Positions 1 to 13,100 of a stretch of 64,000 nt of DNA are shown here, piece after piece; positions within the stretch are counted from its first letter, which is position 1, and each line of letters starts with the position of its first letter. The translations under genes and the position numbers were made by a program. Where the stretch lies: positions 19,778,354 through 19,842,353 of the forward strand of contig CM069432.1 of the NCBI GenBank assembly GCA_035610365.1, read 5' to 3'. The stretch is from Aquatica leii (taxonomy: Eukaryota > Arthropoda > Insecta > Coleoptera > Lampyridae). Below the pieces are notes generated by a model, which was not told the origin of the DNA, did not search any database, and saw only the letters and a list, made by a program, of their open reading frames with translations.

Positions 1-3000
1 TAAAGATTATTAATAATTTGTAAATTTTGGTTAAAGATTAACAAGAATTTAACAACTTCCAATGTTAATCTGAACAGGACAAATACCTTCTTCAGGGATT
101 TTGCAAATAGTAAGTTTTTATATTTTGTTTATATTTAAATTCCAACCCAACTAATAATGCAAAGTTGTTTGGTCGTAAATTTTACATTTTAATAATTATT
201 AATTATGAAAAATTTTAATTAAACACTAACAAAGGATTGAAAACTACAAAGCGCGTCATAAACTTGTTTCAACTTATCTTAACTTTAAAATATTTGTGGT
301 TACATTCCATTTTGGATTAGTTTAACTTTGAACGCGTTTGCATAAAGATTATTAATAATTTGTAAATTTTGGTTAAAGATTAACAAGAATTTAACAACTT
401 CCAATGTTAATCTGAACAGGACAAATACCTTCTTCAGGGATTTTGCAAATAGTAAGTTTTTTTTATATTTTGATTATATTTAAATTCCAACCCAACTAAT
501 AATGCAAAGTTGTTTGGTCGTAAATTTTACATTTTAATAATTAATAATTATGAAAAATTTTAATTAAACACTAACAAAGGATTGAAAACTACAAAGCGCG
601 TCATAAACTTGTTTCAATTTATCTTAACTTTAAAATATTTGTGGTTACATTTCATTTTGGATTAGTTTAATTTTGAACGCGTTTGCATAAAGATTATTAA
701 TAATTTGTAAATTTTGGTTAAAAATTAACAACAATTTTACAATTACCAATGTTAATCTGAACAGGACAAACACCTTCTTCAGGGATTTTGCAAATAGTAA
801 GTTTTTTTTATATTTTGATTATATTTAAATTCCAACCCAACTAATAATGCAAAGTTGTTTGGTCGTAAATTTTACATTTTAATAATTAATAATTATGAAA
901 AATTTTAATTAAACACTAACAAAGGATTGAAAACTACAAAGCGCGTCATAAACTTGTTTCAATTTATCTTAACTTTAAAATATTTGTGGTTACATTTCAT
1001 TTTGGATTAGTTTAATTTTGAACGCGTTTGCATAAAGATTATTAATAATTTGTAAATTTTGGTTAAAAATTAACAACAATTTTACAATTACCAATGTTAA
1101 TCTGAACAGGACAAACACCTTCTTCAGGGATTTTGCAAATAGTACGTTTTTTTTATATTTTGATTATATTTAAATTCCAACCCAACTAATAATGCAAAGT
1201 TGTTTGGTCGTAAATTTTACATTTTAATAATTAATAATTATGAAAAATTTTAATTAAACACTAACAAAGGATTGAAAACTACAAAGCGCGTCATAAACTT
1301 GTTTCAATTTATCTTAACTTTAAAATATTTGTGGTTACATTTCATTTTGGATTAGTTTAATTTTGAACGCGTTTGCATAAAGATTATTAATAATTTGTAA
1401 ATTTTGGTTAAAAATTAACAACAATTTTACAATTACCAATGTTAATCTGAACAGGACAAATACCTTCTTCAGGGATTTTGCAAATAGTAAGTTTTTTTTA
1501 TATTTTGATTATATTTAAATTCCAACCCAACTAATAATGCAAAGTTGTTTGGTCGTAAATTTTACATTTTAATAATTAATAATTATGAAAAATTTTAATT
1601 AAACACTAACAAAGGATTGAAAACTACAAAGCGCGTCATAAACTTGTTTCAATTTATCTTAACTTTAAAATATTTGTGGTTACATTTCATTTTGGATTAG
1701 TTTAATTTTGAACGCGTTTGCATAAAGATTATTAATAATTTGTAAATTTTGGTTAAAAATTAACAACAATTTTACAATTACCAATGTTAATCTGAACAGG
1801 ACAAACACCTTCTTCAGGGATTTTGCAAATAGTACGTTTTTTTTATATTTTGATTATATTTAAATTCCAACCCAACTAATAATGCAAAGTTGTTTGGTCG
1901 TAAATTTTACATTTTAATAATTAATAATTATGAAAAATTTTAATTAAACACTAACAAAGGATTGAAAACTACAAAGCGCGTCATAAACTTGTTTCAATTT
2001 ATCTCAACTTTAAAATATTTGTGGTTACATTCCATTTTGGATTAGTTTAACTTTGAACGCGTTTGCATAAAGATTATTAATAATTTGTAAATTTTGGTTA
2101 AAGATTAACAAGAATTTAACAACTTCCAATGTTAATCTGAACAGGACAAATACCTTCTTCAGGGATTTTGCAAATAGTAAGTTTTTTTATATTTTGTTTA
2201 TATTTAAATTCCAACCCAACTAATAATGCAAAGTTGTTTGGTCGTAAATTTTACATTTTAATAATTATTAATTATGAAAATTTTAATTAAACACTAACAA
2301 AGGATTGAAAACTACAAAGCGCGTCATAAACTTGTTTCAATTTATCTTAACTTTAAAATATTTGTGGTTACATTCCATTTTGGATTAGTTTAACTTTGAA
2401 CGCGTTTGCATAAAGATTATTAATAATTTGTAAATTTTGGTTAAAGATTAACAAGAATTTAACAACTTCCAATGTTAATCTGAACAGGACAAATACCTTC
2501 TTCAGGGATTTTGCAAATAGTAAGTTTTTTTATATTTTGTTTATATTTAAATTCCAACCCAACTAATAATGCAAAGTTGTTTGGTCGTAAATTTTACATT
2601 TTAATAATTATTAATTATGAAAAATTTTAATTAAACACTAACAAAGGATTGAAAACTACAAAGCGCGTCATAAACTTGTTTCAATTTATCTTAACTTTAA
2701 AATATTTGTGGTTACATTTCATTTTGGATTAGTTTAATTTTGAACGCGTTTGCATAAAGATTATTAATAATTTGTAAATTTTGGTTAAAAATTAACAACA
2801 ATTTTACAATTACCAATGTTAATCTGAACAGGACAAACACCTTCTTCAGGGATTTTGCAAATAGTAAGTTTTTTTTATATTTCGATTATATTTAAATTCC
2901 AACCCAACTAATAATGCAAAGTTGTTTGGTCGTAAATTTTACATTTTAATAATTATTAATTATGAAAAATTTTAATTAAACACTAACAAAGGATTGAAAA

Positions 3001-4132
3001 CTACAAAGCGCGTCATAAACTTGTTTCAATTTATCTTAACTTTAAAATATTTGTGGTTACATTCCATTTTGGATTAGTTTAACTTTGAACGCGTTTGCAT
3101 AAAGATTATTAATAATTTGTAAATTTTGGTTAAAGATTAACAAGAATTTAACAACTTCCAATGTTAATCTGAACAGGACAAATACCTTCTTCAGGGATTT
3201 TGCAAATAGTAAGTTTTTTTATATTTTGTTTATATTTAAATTCCAACCCAACTAATAATGCAAAGTTGTTTGGTCGTAAATTTTACATTTTAATAATTAT
3301 TAATTATGAAAAATTTTAATTAAACACTAACAAAGGATTGAAAACTACAAAGCGCGTCATAAACTTGTTTCAATTTATCTTAACTTTAAAATATTTGTGG
3401 TTACATTTCATTTTGGATTAGTTTAATTTTGAACGCGTTTGCATAAAGATTATTAATAATTTGTAAATTTTGGTTAAAAATTAACAACAATTTTACAATT
3501 ACCAATGTTAATCTGAACAGGACAAACACCTTCTTCAGGGATTTTGCAAATAGTAAGTTTTTTTTATATTTTGATTATATTTAAATTCCAACCCAACTAA
3601 TAATGCAAAGTTGTTTGGTCGTAAATTTTACATTTTAATAATTAATAATTATGAAAAATTTTAATTAAACACTAACAAAGGATTGAAAACTACAAAGCGC
3701 GTCATAAACTTGTTTCAATTTATCTTAACTTTAAAATATTTGTGGTTACATTCCATTTTGGATTAGTTTAACTTTGAACGCGTTTGCATAAAGATTATTA
3801 ATAATTTGTAAATTTTGGTTAAAGATTAACAAGAATTTAACAACTTCCAATGTTAATCTGAACAGGACAAATACCTTCTTCAGGGATTTTGCAAATAGTA
3901 AGTTTTTTTATATTTTGTTTATATTTAAATTCCAACCCAACTAATAATGCAAAGTTGTTTGGTCGTAAATTTTACATTTTAATAATTGTTGATTATGAAA
4001 AATTTTAATTAAACACTAACAAAGGATTGAAAACTACAAAGCGCGTCATAAACTTGTTTCAACTTATCTTAACTTTAAAATATTTGTGCTTACTTTTCAT
4101 TTTGGATAAGTTTAACTTTAAACGCGATTGCA
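1..4132. repeat. 345-bp satellite, variants A and B
   Basis: About 12 head-to-tail units of 342-345 bp; unit starts (at taaagattattaat) fall at 1, 343, 688, 1033, 1378, 1723, 2068, 2411, 2755, 3100, 3444 and 3789. Two variants alternate. Variant A reads ttaaagattaacaagaattt and variant B reads ttaaaaattaacaacaattt, and they also differ in the next stretch (aacttccaatg versus aattaccaatg). The order is A A B B B B A A B A B A. Units of one type are almost identical, which points to recent amplification. The array is cut by the window start, so its full length is unknown. The unit at 4133 is a transition to the longer satellite that follows. No coding potential is supported. A satellite call is directly visible; no known satellite family name is claimed. 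Confidence 0.97.
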
Positions 4133-7100
4133 TAAAGATTAATCATAATTTGTAAATTTTGGTTAAAGATTAACAAGAATTTTACTACTTCCAATGTTAA
4201 TCTGAACAGGACAAACGCCTTCTTCAGGGACTTTGCAAATAGTAAGTTTTTTTTTTAAATTTTGTTTATTATTATTGTTTGTTCACATTTAAACAACGAC
4301 ACAACTAATAATGCAATTATTTTTTGCCTAAATTTTGTATTTTCCTTATTATTGACTTTGATAGTTTTTAATTAAAGGATTGAAAACTACAGGGCGCGTC
4401 ATAAACTTGTTTGAATTTATCTCAACTTGAAAATAGTTGTGCTTACATTCCATTTCGATTAGTTTAATTTCGAACGCGTTTGCATAAAGATTGTTATTAA
4501 TTTTGAAAATTTTTGTTGAAAGATGTACAAGATTTCCACAGTTACCAATGTCAATCGGCACTCGACTAATGCCTTCTTCAGGGACTTTGCAAGTAGTGAG
4601 TTTTTTTTTAAATTTTGTTTATTATTATTGTTTGTTAACATTTAAACAACGACACAACTAATAATGCAATTATTTTTTGCCTAAATTTTGTATTTTCCTT
4701 ATTATTGACTTTGATAGTTTTTAATTAAAGGATTGAAAACTACAGGGCGCGTCATAAACTTGTTTGAATTTATCTCAACTTGAAAATAGTTGTGCTTACA
4801 TTCCATTTCGATTAGTTTAATTTCGAACGCGTTTGCATAAAGACTGTTATTAATTTTCAAAATTTTTCTTGAAAGATGTACAAGATTTCCACAGTTACCA
4901 ATGTCAATCGGCACTCGACTAACGCCTTCTTCAGGGACTTTGCAAGTAGTGAGTTTTTTTTAAAATTTTGTTTATTATTATTGTTTGTTAACATTTAAAC
5001 AACGACACAACTAATAATGCAATTATTTTTTGCCTAAATTTTGTATTTTCCTTATTATTGACTTTGATAGTTTTTAATTAAAGGATTGAAAACTACAGGG
5101 CGCGTCATAAACTTGTTTGAATTTATCTCAACTTGAAAATAGTTGTGCTTACATTCCATTTCGATTAGTTTAATTTCGAACGCGTTTGCATAAAGACTGT
5201 TATTAATTTTGAAAATTTTTCTTGAAAGATGTACAAGATTTCCACAGTTACCAATGTCAATCGGCACTCGACTAACGCCTTCTTCAGGGACTTTGCAAGT
5301 AGTGAGTTTTTTTAAAAATTTTGTTTATTATTATTGTTTGTTAACATTTAAACAACAACACAAATAATAATGCAAGTATTTTTGCCTAAATTTTGTATTT
5401 TCCTTATTATTGACTTTGATAGTTTTTAATTAAAGGATTGAAAACTACAGGGCGCGTCATAAACTTGTTTGAATTTATCTCAACTTGAAAATAGTTGTGC
5501 TTACATTCCATTTCGATTAGTTTAATTTCGAACGCGTTTGCATAAAGACTGTTATTAATTTTCAAAATTTTTCTTGAAAGATGTACAAGATTTCCACAGT
5601 TACCAATGTCAATCGGCACTCGACTAACGCCTTCTTCAGGGACTTTGCAAGTAGTGAGTTTTTTTTTAAATTTTGTTTATTATTATTGTTTGTTAACATT
5701 TAAACAACGAGACAACTAATAATGCAATTATTTTTTGCCTAAATTTTGTATTTTCCTTATTATTGACTTTGATAGTTTTTAATTAAAGGATTGAAAACTA
5801 CAGGGCGCGTCATAAACTTGTTTGAATTTATCTCAACTTGAAAATAGTTGTGCTTACATTCCATTTCGATTAGTTTAATTTCGAACGCGTTTGCATAAAG
5901 ACTGTTATTAATTTTGAAAATTTTTGTTGAAAGATGTACAAGATTTCCACAGTTACCAATGTCAATCGGCACTCGACTAACGCCTTCTTCAGGGACTTTG
6001 CAAGTAGTGAGTTTTTTTTAAAATTTTGTTTATTATTATTGTTTGTTAACATTTAAACAACGACACAACTAATAATGCAATTATTTTTTGCCTAAATTTT
6101 GTATTTTCCTTATTATTGACTTTGATAGTTTTTAATTAAAGGATTGAAAACTACAGGGCGCGTCATAAACTTGTTTGAATTTATCTCAACTTGAAAATAG
6201 TTGTGCTTACATTCCATTTCGATTAGTTTAATTTCGAACGCGTTTGCATAAAGACTGTTATTAATTTTGAAAGTTTTTCTTGAAAGATGTACAAGATTTC
6301 CACAGTTACCAATGTCAATCGGCACTCGACTAACGCCTTCTTCAGGGACTTTGCAAGTAGTGAGTTTTTTTTAAAATTTTGTTTATTATTATTGTTTGTT
6401 AACATTTAAACAACGACACAACTAATAATGCAATTATTTTTTGCCTAAATTTTGTATTTTCCTTATTATTGACTTTGATAGTTTTTAATTAAAGGATTGA
6501 AAACTACAGGGCGCGTCATAAACTTGTTTGAATTTATCTCAACTTGAAAATAGTTGTGCTTACATTCCATTTCGATTAGTTTAATTTCGAACGCGTTTGC
6601 ATAAAGACTGTTATTAATTTTGAAAATTTTTGTTGAAAGATGTACAAGATTTCCACAGTTACCAATGTCAATCGGCACTCGACTAACGCCTTCTTCAGGG
6701 ACTTTGCAAGTAGTGAGTTTTTTTTAAAATTTTGTTTATTATTATTGTTTGTTAACATTTAAACAACGAGACAACTAATAATGCAATTATTTTTGCCTAA
6801 ATTTTGTATTTTCCTTATTATTGACTTTGATAGTTTTTAATTAAAGGATTGAAAACTACAGGGCGCGTCATAAACTTGTTTGAATTTATCTCAACTTGAA
6901 AATAGTTGTGCTTACATTCCATTTCGATTAGTTTAATTTCGAACGCGTTTGCATAAAGACTGTTATTAATTTTGAAAATTTTTGTTGAAAGATGTACAAG
7001 ATTTCCACAGTTACCAATGTCAATCGGCACTCGACTAACGCCTTCTTCAGGGACTTTGCAAGTATTGAGTTTTTTTTAAAATTTTGTTTATTATTATTGT

Positions 7101-10100
7101 TTGTTAACATTTAAACAACGAGACAACTAATAATGCAATTATTTTTTGCCTAAATTTTGTATTTTCCTTATTATTGACTTTGATAGTTTTTAATTAAAGG
7201 ATTGAAAACTACAGGGCGCGTCATAAACTTGTTTGAATTTATCTCAACTTGAAAATAGTTGTGCTTACATTCCATTTCGATTAGTTTAATTTCGAACGCG
7301 TTTGCATAAAGACTGTTATTAATTTTGAAAATTTTTGTTGAAAGATGTACAAGATTTCCACAGTTACCAATGTCAATCGGCACTCGACTAACGCCTTCTT
7401 CAGGGACTTTGCAAGTAGTGAGTTTTTTTTAAATTTTGTTTATTATTATTGTTTGTTAACATTTAAACAACGACACAACTAATAATGCAATTATTTTTTG
7501 CCTAAATTTTGTATTTTCCTTATTATTGACTTTGATAGTTTTTAATTAAAGGATTGAAAACTACAGGGCGCGTCATAAACTTGTTTGAATTTATCTCAAC
7601 TTGAAAATAGTTGTGCTTACATTCCATTTCGATTAGTTTAATTTCGAACGCGTTTGCATAAAGACTGTTATTAATTTTGAAAATTTTTCTTGAAAGATGT
7701 ACAAGATTTCCACAGTTACCAATGTCAATCGGCACTCGACTAACGCCTTCTTCAGGGACTTTGCAAGTAGTGAGTTTTTTAAATTTTGTTTATTATTATT
7801 GTTTGTTAACATTTAAACAACGACACAACTAATAATGCAATTATTTTTTGCCTAAATTTTGTATTTTCCTTATTATTGACTTTGATAGTTTTTAATTAAA
7901 GGATTGAAAACTACAGGGCGCGTCATAAACTTGTTTGAATTTATCTCAACTTGAAAATAGTTGTGCTTACATTCCATTTCGATTAGTTTAATTTCGAACG
8001 CGTTTGCATAAAGACTGTTATTAATTTTGAAAATTTTTGTTGAAAGATGTACAAGATTTCCACAGTTACCAATGTCAATCGGCACTCGACTAACGCCTTC
8101 TTCAGGGACTTTGCAAGTAGTGAGTTTTTAAATTTTGTTTATTATTATTGTTTGTTAACATTTAAACAACGACACAACTAATAATGCAATTATTTTTGCC
8201 TAAATTTTGTATTTTCCTTATTATTGACTTTGATAGTTTTTAATTAAAGGATTGAAAACTACAGGGCGCGTCATAAACTTGTTTGAATTTATCTCAACTT
8301 GAAAATAGTTGTGCTTACATTCCATTTCGATTAGTTTAATTTCGAACGCGTTTGCATAAAGACTGTTATTAATTTTGAAAATTTTTGTTGAAAGATGTAC
8401 AAGATTTCCACAGTTACCAATGTCAATCGGCACTCGACTAACGCCTTCTTCAGGGACTTTGCAAGTAGTGAGTTTTTTAAATTTTGTTTATTATTATTGT
8501 TTGTTAACATTTAAACAACGAGACAACTAATAATGCAATTATTTTTGCCTAAATTTTGTATTTTCCTTATTATTGACTTTGATAGTTTTTAATTAAAGGA
8601 TTGAAAACTACAGGGCGCGTCATAAACTTGTTTGAATTTATCTCAACTTGAAAATAGTTGTGCTTACATTCCATTTCGATTAGTTTAATTTCGAACGCGT
8701 TTGCATAAAGACTGTTATTAATTTTGAAAATTTTTCTTGAAAGATGTACAAGATTTCCACAGTTACCAATGTCAATCGGCACTCGACTAACGCCTTCTTC
8801 AGGGACTTTGCAAGTAGTGAGTTTTGTAATAAATTTTGTTTATTATTATTGTTTGTTAACATTTAAACAACGACACAACTAATAATGCAATTATTTTTTG
8901 CCTAAATTTTGTATTTTCCTTATTATTGACTTTGATAGTTTTTAATTAAAGGATTGAAAACTACAGGGCGCGTCATAAACTTGTTTGAATTTATCTCAAC
9001 TTGAAAATAGTTGTGCTTACATTCCATTTCGATTAGTTTAATTTCGAACGCGTTTGCATAAAGACTGTTATTAATTTTGAAAATTTTTGTTGAAAGATGT
9101 ACAAGATTTCCACAGTTACCAATGTCAATCGGCACTCGACTAACGCCTTCTTCAGGGACTTTGCAAGTAGTGAGTTTTTTTAAATTTTGTTTATTATTAT
9201 TGTTTGTTAACATTTAAACAACGACACAACTAATAATGCAATTATTTTTGCCTAAATTTTGTATTTTCCTTATTATTGACTTTGATAGTTTTTAATTAAA
9301 GGATTGAAAACTACAGGGCGCGTCATAAACTTGTTTGAATTTATCTCAACTTGAAAATAGTTGTGCTTACATTCCATTTCGATTAGTTTAATTTCGAACG
9401 CGTTTGCATAAAGACTGTTATTAATTTTGAAAATTTTTGTTGAAAGATGTACAAGATTTCCACAGTTACCAATGTCAATCGGCACTCGACTAACGCCTTC
9501 TTCAGGGACTTTGCAAGTAGTGAGTTTTTTAAATTTTGTTTATTATTATTGTTTGTTAACATTTAAACAACGACACAACTAATAATGCAATTATTTTTTG
9601 CCTAAATTTTGTATTTTCCTTATTATTGACTTTGATAGTTTTTAATTAAAGGATTGAAAACTACAGGGCGCGTCATAAACTTGTTTGAATTTATCTCAAC
9701 TTGAAAATAGTTGTGCTTACATTCCATTTCGATTAGTTTAATTTCGAACGCGTTTGCATAAAGACTGTTATTAATTTTGAAAATTTTTGTTGAAAGATGT
9801 ACAAGATTTCCACAGTTACCAATGTCAATCGGCACTCGACTAACGCCTTCTTCAGGGACTTTGCAAGTAGTGAGTTTTTTTTTAAATTTTGTTTATTATT
9901 ATTGTTTGTTAACATTTAAACAACGACACAACTAATAATGCAATTATTTTTTGCTTAAATTTTGTATTTTCCTTATTATTGACTTTGATAGTTTTTAATT
10001 AAAGGATTGAAAACTACAGGGCGCGTCATAAACTTGTTTGAATTTATCTCAACTTGAAAATAGTTGTGCTTACATTCCATTTCGATTAGTTTAATTTCGA

Positions 10101-13100
10101 ACGCGTTTGCATAAAGACTGTTATTAATTTTGAAAATTTTTGTTGAAAGATGTACAAGATTTCCACAGTTACCAATGTCAATCGGCACTCGACTAACGCC
10201 TTCTTCAGGGACTTTGCAAGTAGTGAGTTTTTTTAAATTTTGTTTATTATTATTGTTTGTTAACATTTAAACAACGACACAACTAATAATGCAATTATTT
10301 TTGCCTAAATTTTGTATTTTCCTTATTATTGACTTTGATAGTTTTTAATTAAAGGATTGAAAACTACAGGGCGCGTCATAAACTTGTTTGAATTTATCTC
10401 AACTTGAAAATAGTTGTGCTTACATTCCATTTCGATTAGTTTAATTTCGAACGCGTTTGCATAAAGACTGTTATTAATTTTGAAAATTTTTGTTGAAAGA
10501 TGTACAAGATTTCCACAGTTACCAATGTCAATCGGCACTCGACTAACGCCTTCTTCAGGGACTTTGCAAGTAGTGAGTTTTTAAAATTTTGTTTATTATT
10601 ATTGTTTGTTAACATTTAAACAACGAGACAACTAATAATGCAATTATTTTTTGCCTAAATTTTGTATTTTCCTTATTATTGACTTTGATAGTTTTTAATT
10701 AAAGGATTGAAAACTACAGGGCGCGTCATAAACTTGTTTGAATTTATCTCAACTTGAAAATAGTTGTGCTTACATTCCATTTCGATTAGTTTAATTTCGA
10801 ACGCGTTTGCATAAAGACTGTTATTAATTTTGAAAATTTTTCTTGAAAGATGTACAAGATTTCCACAGTTACCAATGTCAATCGGCACTCGACTAACGCC
10901 TTCTTCAGGGACTTTGCAAGTAGTGAGGTTTTTTTGAAATTTTGTTTATTATTATTGTTTGTTAACATTTAAACAACGACACAACTAATAATGCAATTAT
11001 TTTTTGCCTAAATTTTGTATTTTCCTTATTATTGACTTTGATAGTTTTTAATTAAAGGATTGAAAACTACAGGGCGCGTCATAAACTTGTTTGAATTTAT
11101 CTCAACTTGAAAATAGTTGTGCTTACATTCCATTTCGATTAGTTTAATTTCGAACGCGTTTGCATAAAGACTGTTATTAATTTTGAAAATTTTTGTTGAA
11201 AGATGTACAAGATTTCCACAGTTACCAATGTCAATCGGCACTCGACTAACGCCTTCTTCAGGGACTTTGCAAGTAGTGAGTTTTTTTAAATTTTGTTTAT
11301 TATTATTGTTTGTTAACATTTAAACAACGACACAACTAATAATGCAATTATTTTTTGCCTAAATTTTGTATTTTCCTTATTATTGACTTTGATAGTTTTT
11401 AATTAAAGGATTGAAAACTACAGGGCGCGTCATAAACTTGTTTGAATTTATCTCAACTTGAAAATAGTTGTGCTTACATTCCATTTCGATTAGTTTAATT
11501 TCGAACGCGTTTGCATAAAGACTGTTATTAATTTTGAAAATTTTTGTTGAAAGATGTACAAGATTTCCACAGTTACCAATGTCAATCGGCACTCGACTAA
11601 CGCCTTCTTCAGGGACTTTGCAAGTAGTGAGTTTTTTTTTAAATTTTGTTTATTATTATTGTTTGTTAACATTTAAACAACGACACAACTAATAATGCAA
11701 TTATTTTTTGCCTAAATTTTGTATTTTCCTTATTATTGACTTTGATAGTTTTTAATTAAAGGATTGAAAACTACAGGGCGCGTCATAAACTTGTTTGAAT
11801 TTATCTCAACTTGAAAATAGTTGTGCTTACATTCCATTTCGATTAGTTTAATTTCGAACGCGTTTGCATAAAGACTGTTATTAATTTTGAAAATTTTTGT
11901 TGAAAGATGTACAAGATTTCCACAGTTACCAATGTCAATCGGCACTCGACTAACGCCTTCTTCAGGGACTTTGCAAGTAGTGAGTTTTTTAAAATTTTGT
12001 TTATTATTATTGTTTGTTAACATTTAAACAACGACACAACTAATAATGCAATTATTTTTTGCCTAAATTTTGTATTTTCCTTATTATTGACTTTGATAGT
12101 TTTTAATTAAAGGATTGAAAACTACAGGGCGCGTCATAAACTTGTTTGAATTTATCTCAACTTGAAAATAGTTGTGCTTACATTCCATTTCGATTAGTTT
12201 AATTTCGAACGCGTTTGCATAAAGACTGTTATTAATTTTGAAAATTTTTCTTGAAAGATGTACAAGATTTCCACAGTTACCAATGTCAATCGGCACTCGA
12301 CTAACGCCTTCTTCAGGGACTTTGCAAGTAGTGAGTTTTTTTAAATTTTGTTTATTATTATTGTTTGTTAACATTTAAACAACGACACAACTAATAATGC
12401 AATTATTTTTTGCCTAAATTTTGTATTTTCCTTATTATTGACTTTGATAGTTTTTAATTAAAGGATTGAAAACTACAGGGCGCGTCATAAACTTGTTTGA
12501 ATTTATCTCAACTTGAAAATAGTTGTGCTTACATTCCATTTCGATTAGTTTAATTTCGAACGCGTTTGCATAAAGACTGTTATTAATTTTGAAAATTTTT
12601 GTTGAAAGATGTACAAGATTTCCACAGTTACCAATGTCAATCGGCACTCGACTAACGCCTTCTTCAGGGACTTTGCAAGTAGTGAGTTATATTTTTAAAT
12701 TTTGTTTATTATTATTGTTTGTTAACATTTAAACAACGACACAACTAATAATGCAATTATTTTTTGCCTAAATTTTGTATTTTCCTTATTATTGACTTTG
12801 ATAGTTTTTAATTAAAGGATTGAAAACTACAGGGCGCGTCATAAACTTGTTTGAATTTATCTCAACTTGAAAATAGTTGTGCTTACATTCCATTTCGATT
12901 AGTTTAATTTCGAACGCGTTTGCATAAAGACTGTTATTAATTTTGAAAATTTTTGTTGAAAGATGTACAAGATTTCCACAGTTACCAATGTCAATCGGCA
13001 CTCGACTAACGCCTTCTTCAGGGACTTTGCAAGTAGTGAGTTTTTTTTAAAATTTTGTTTATTATTATTGTTTGTTAACATTTAAACAACGACACAACTA

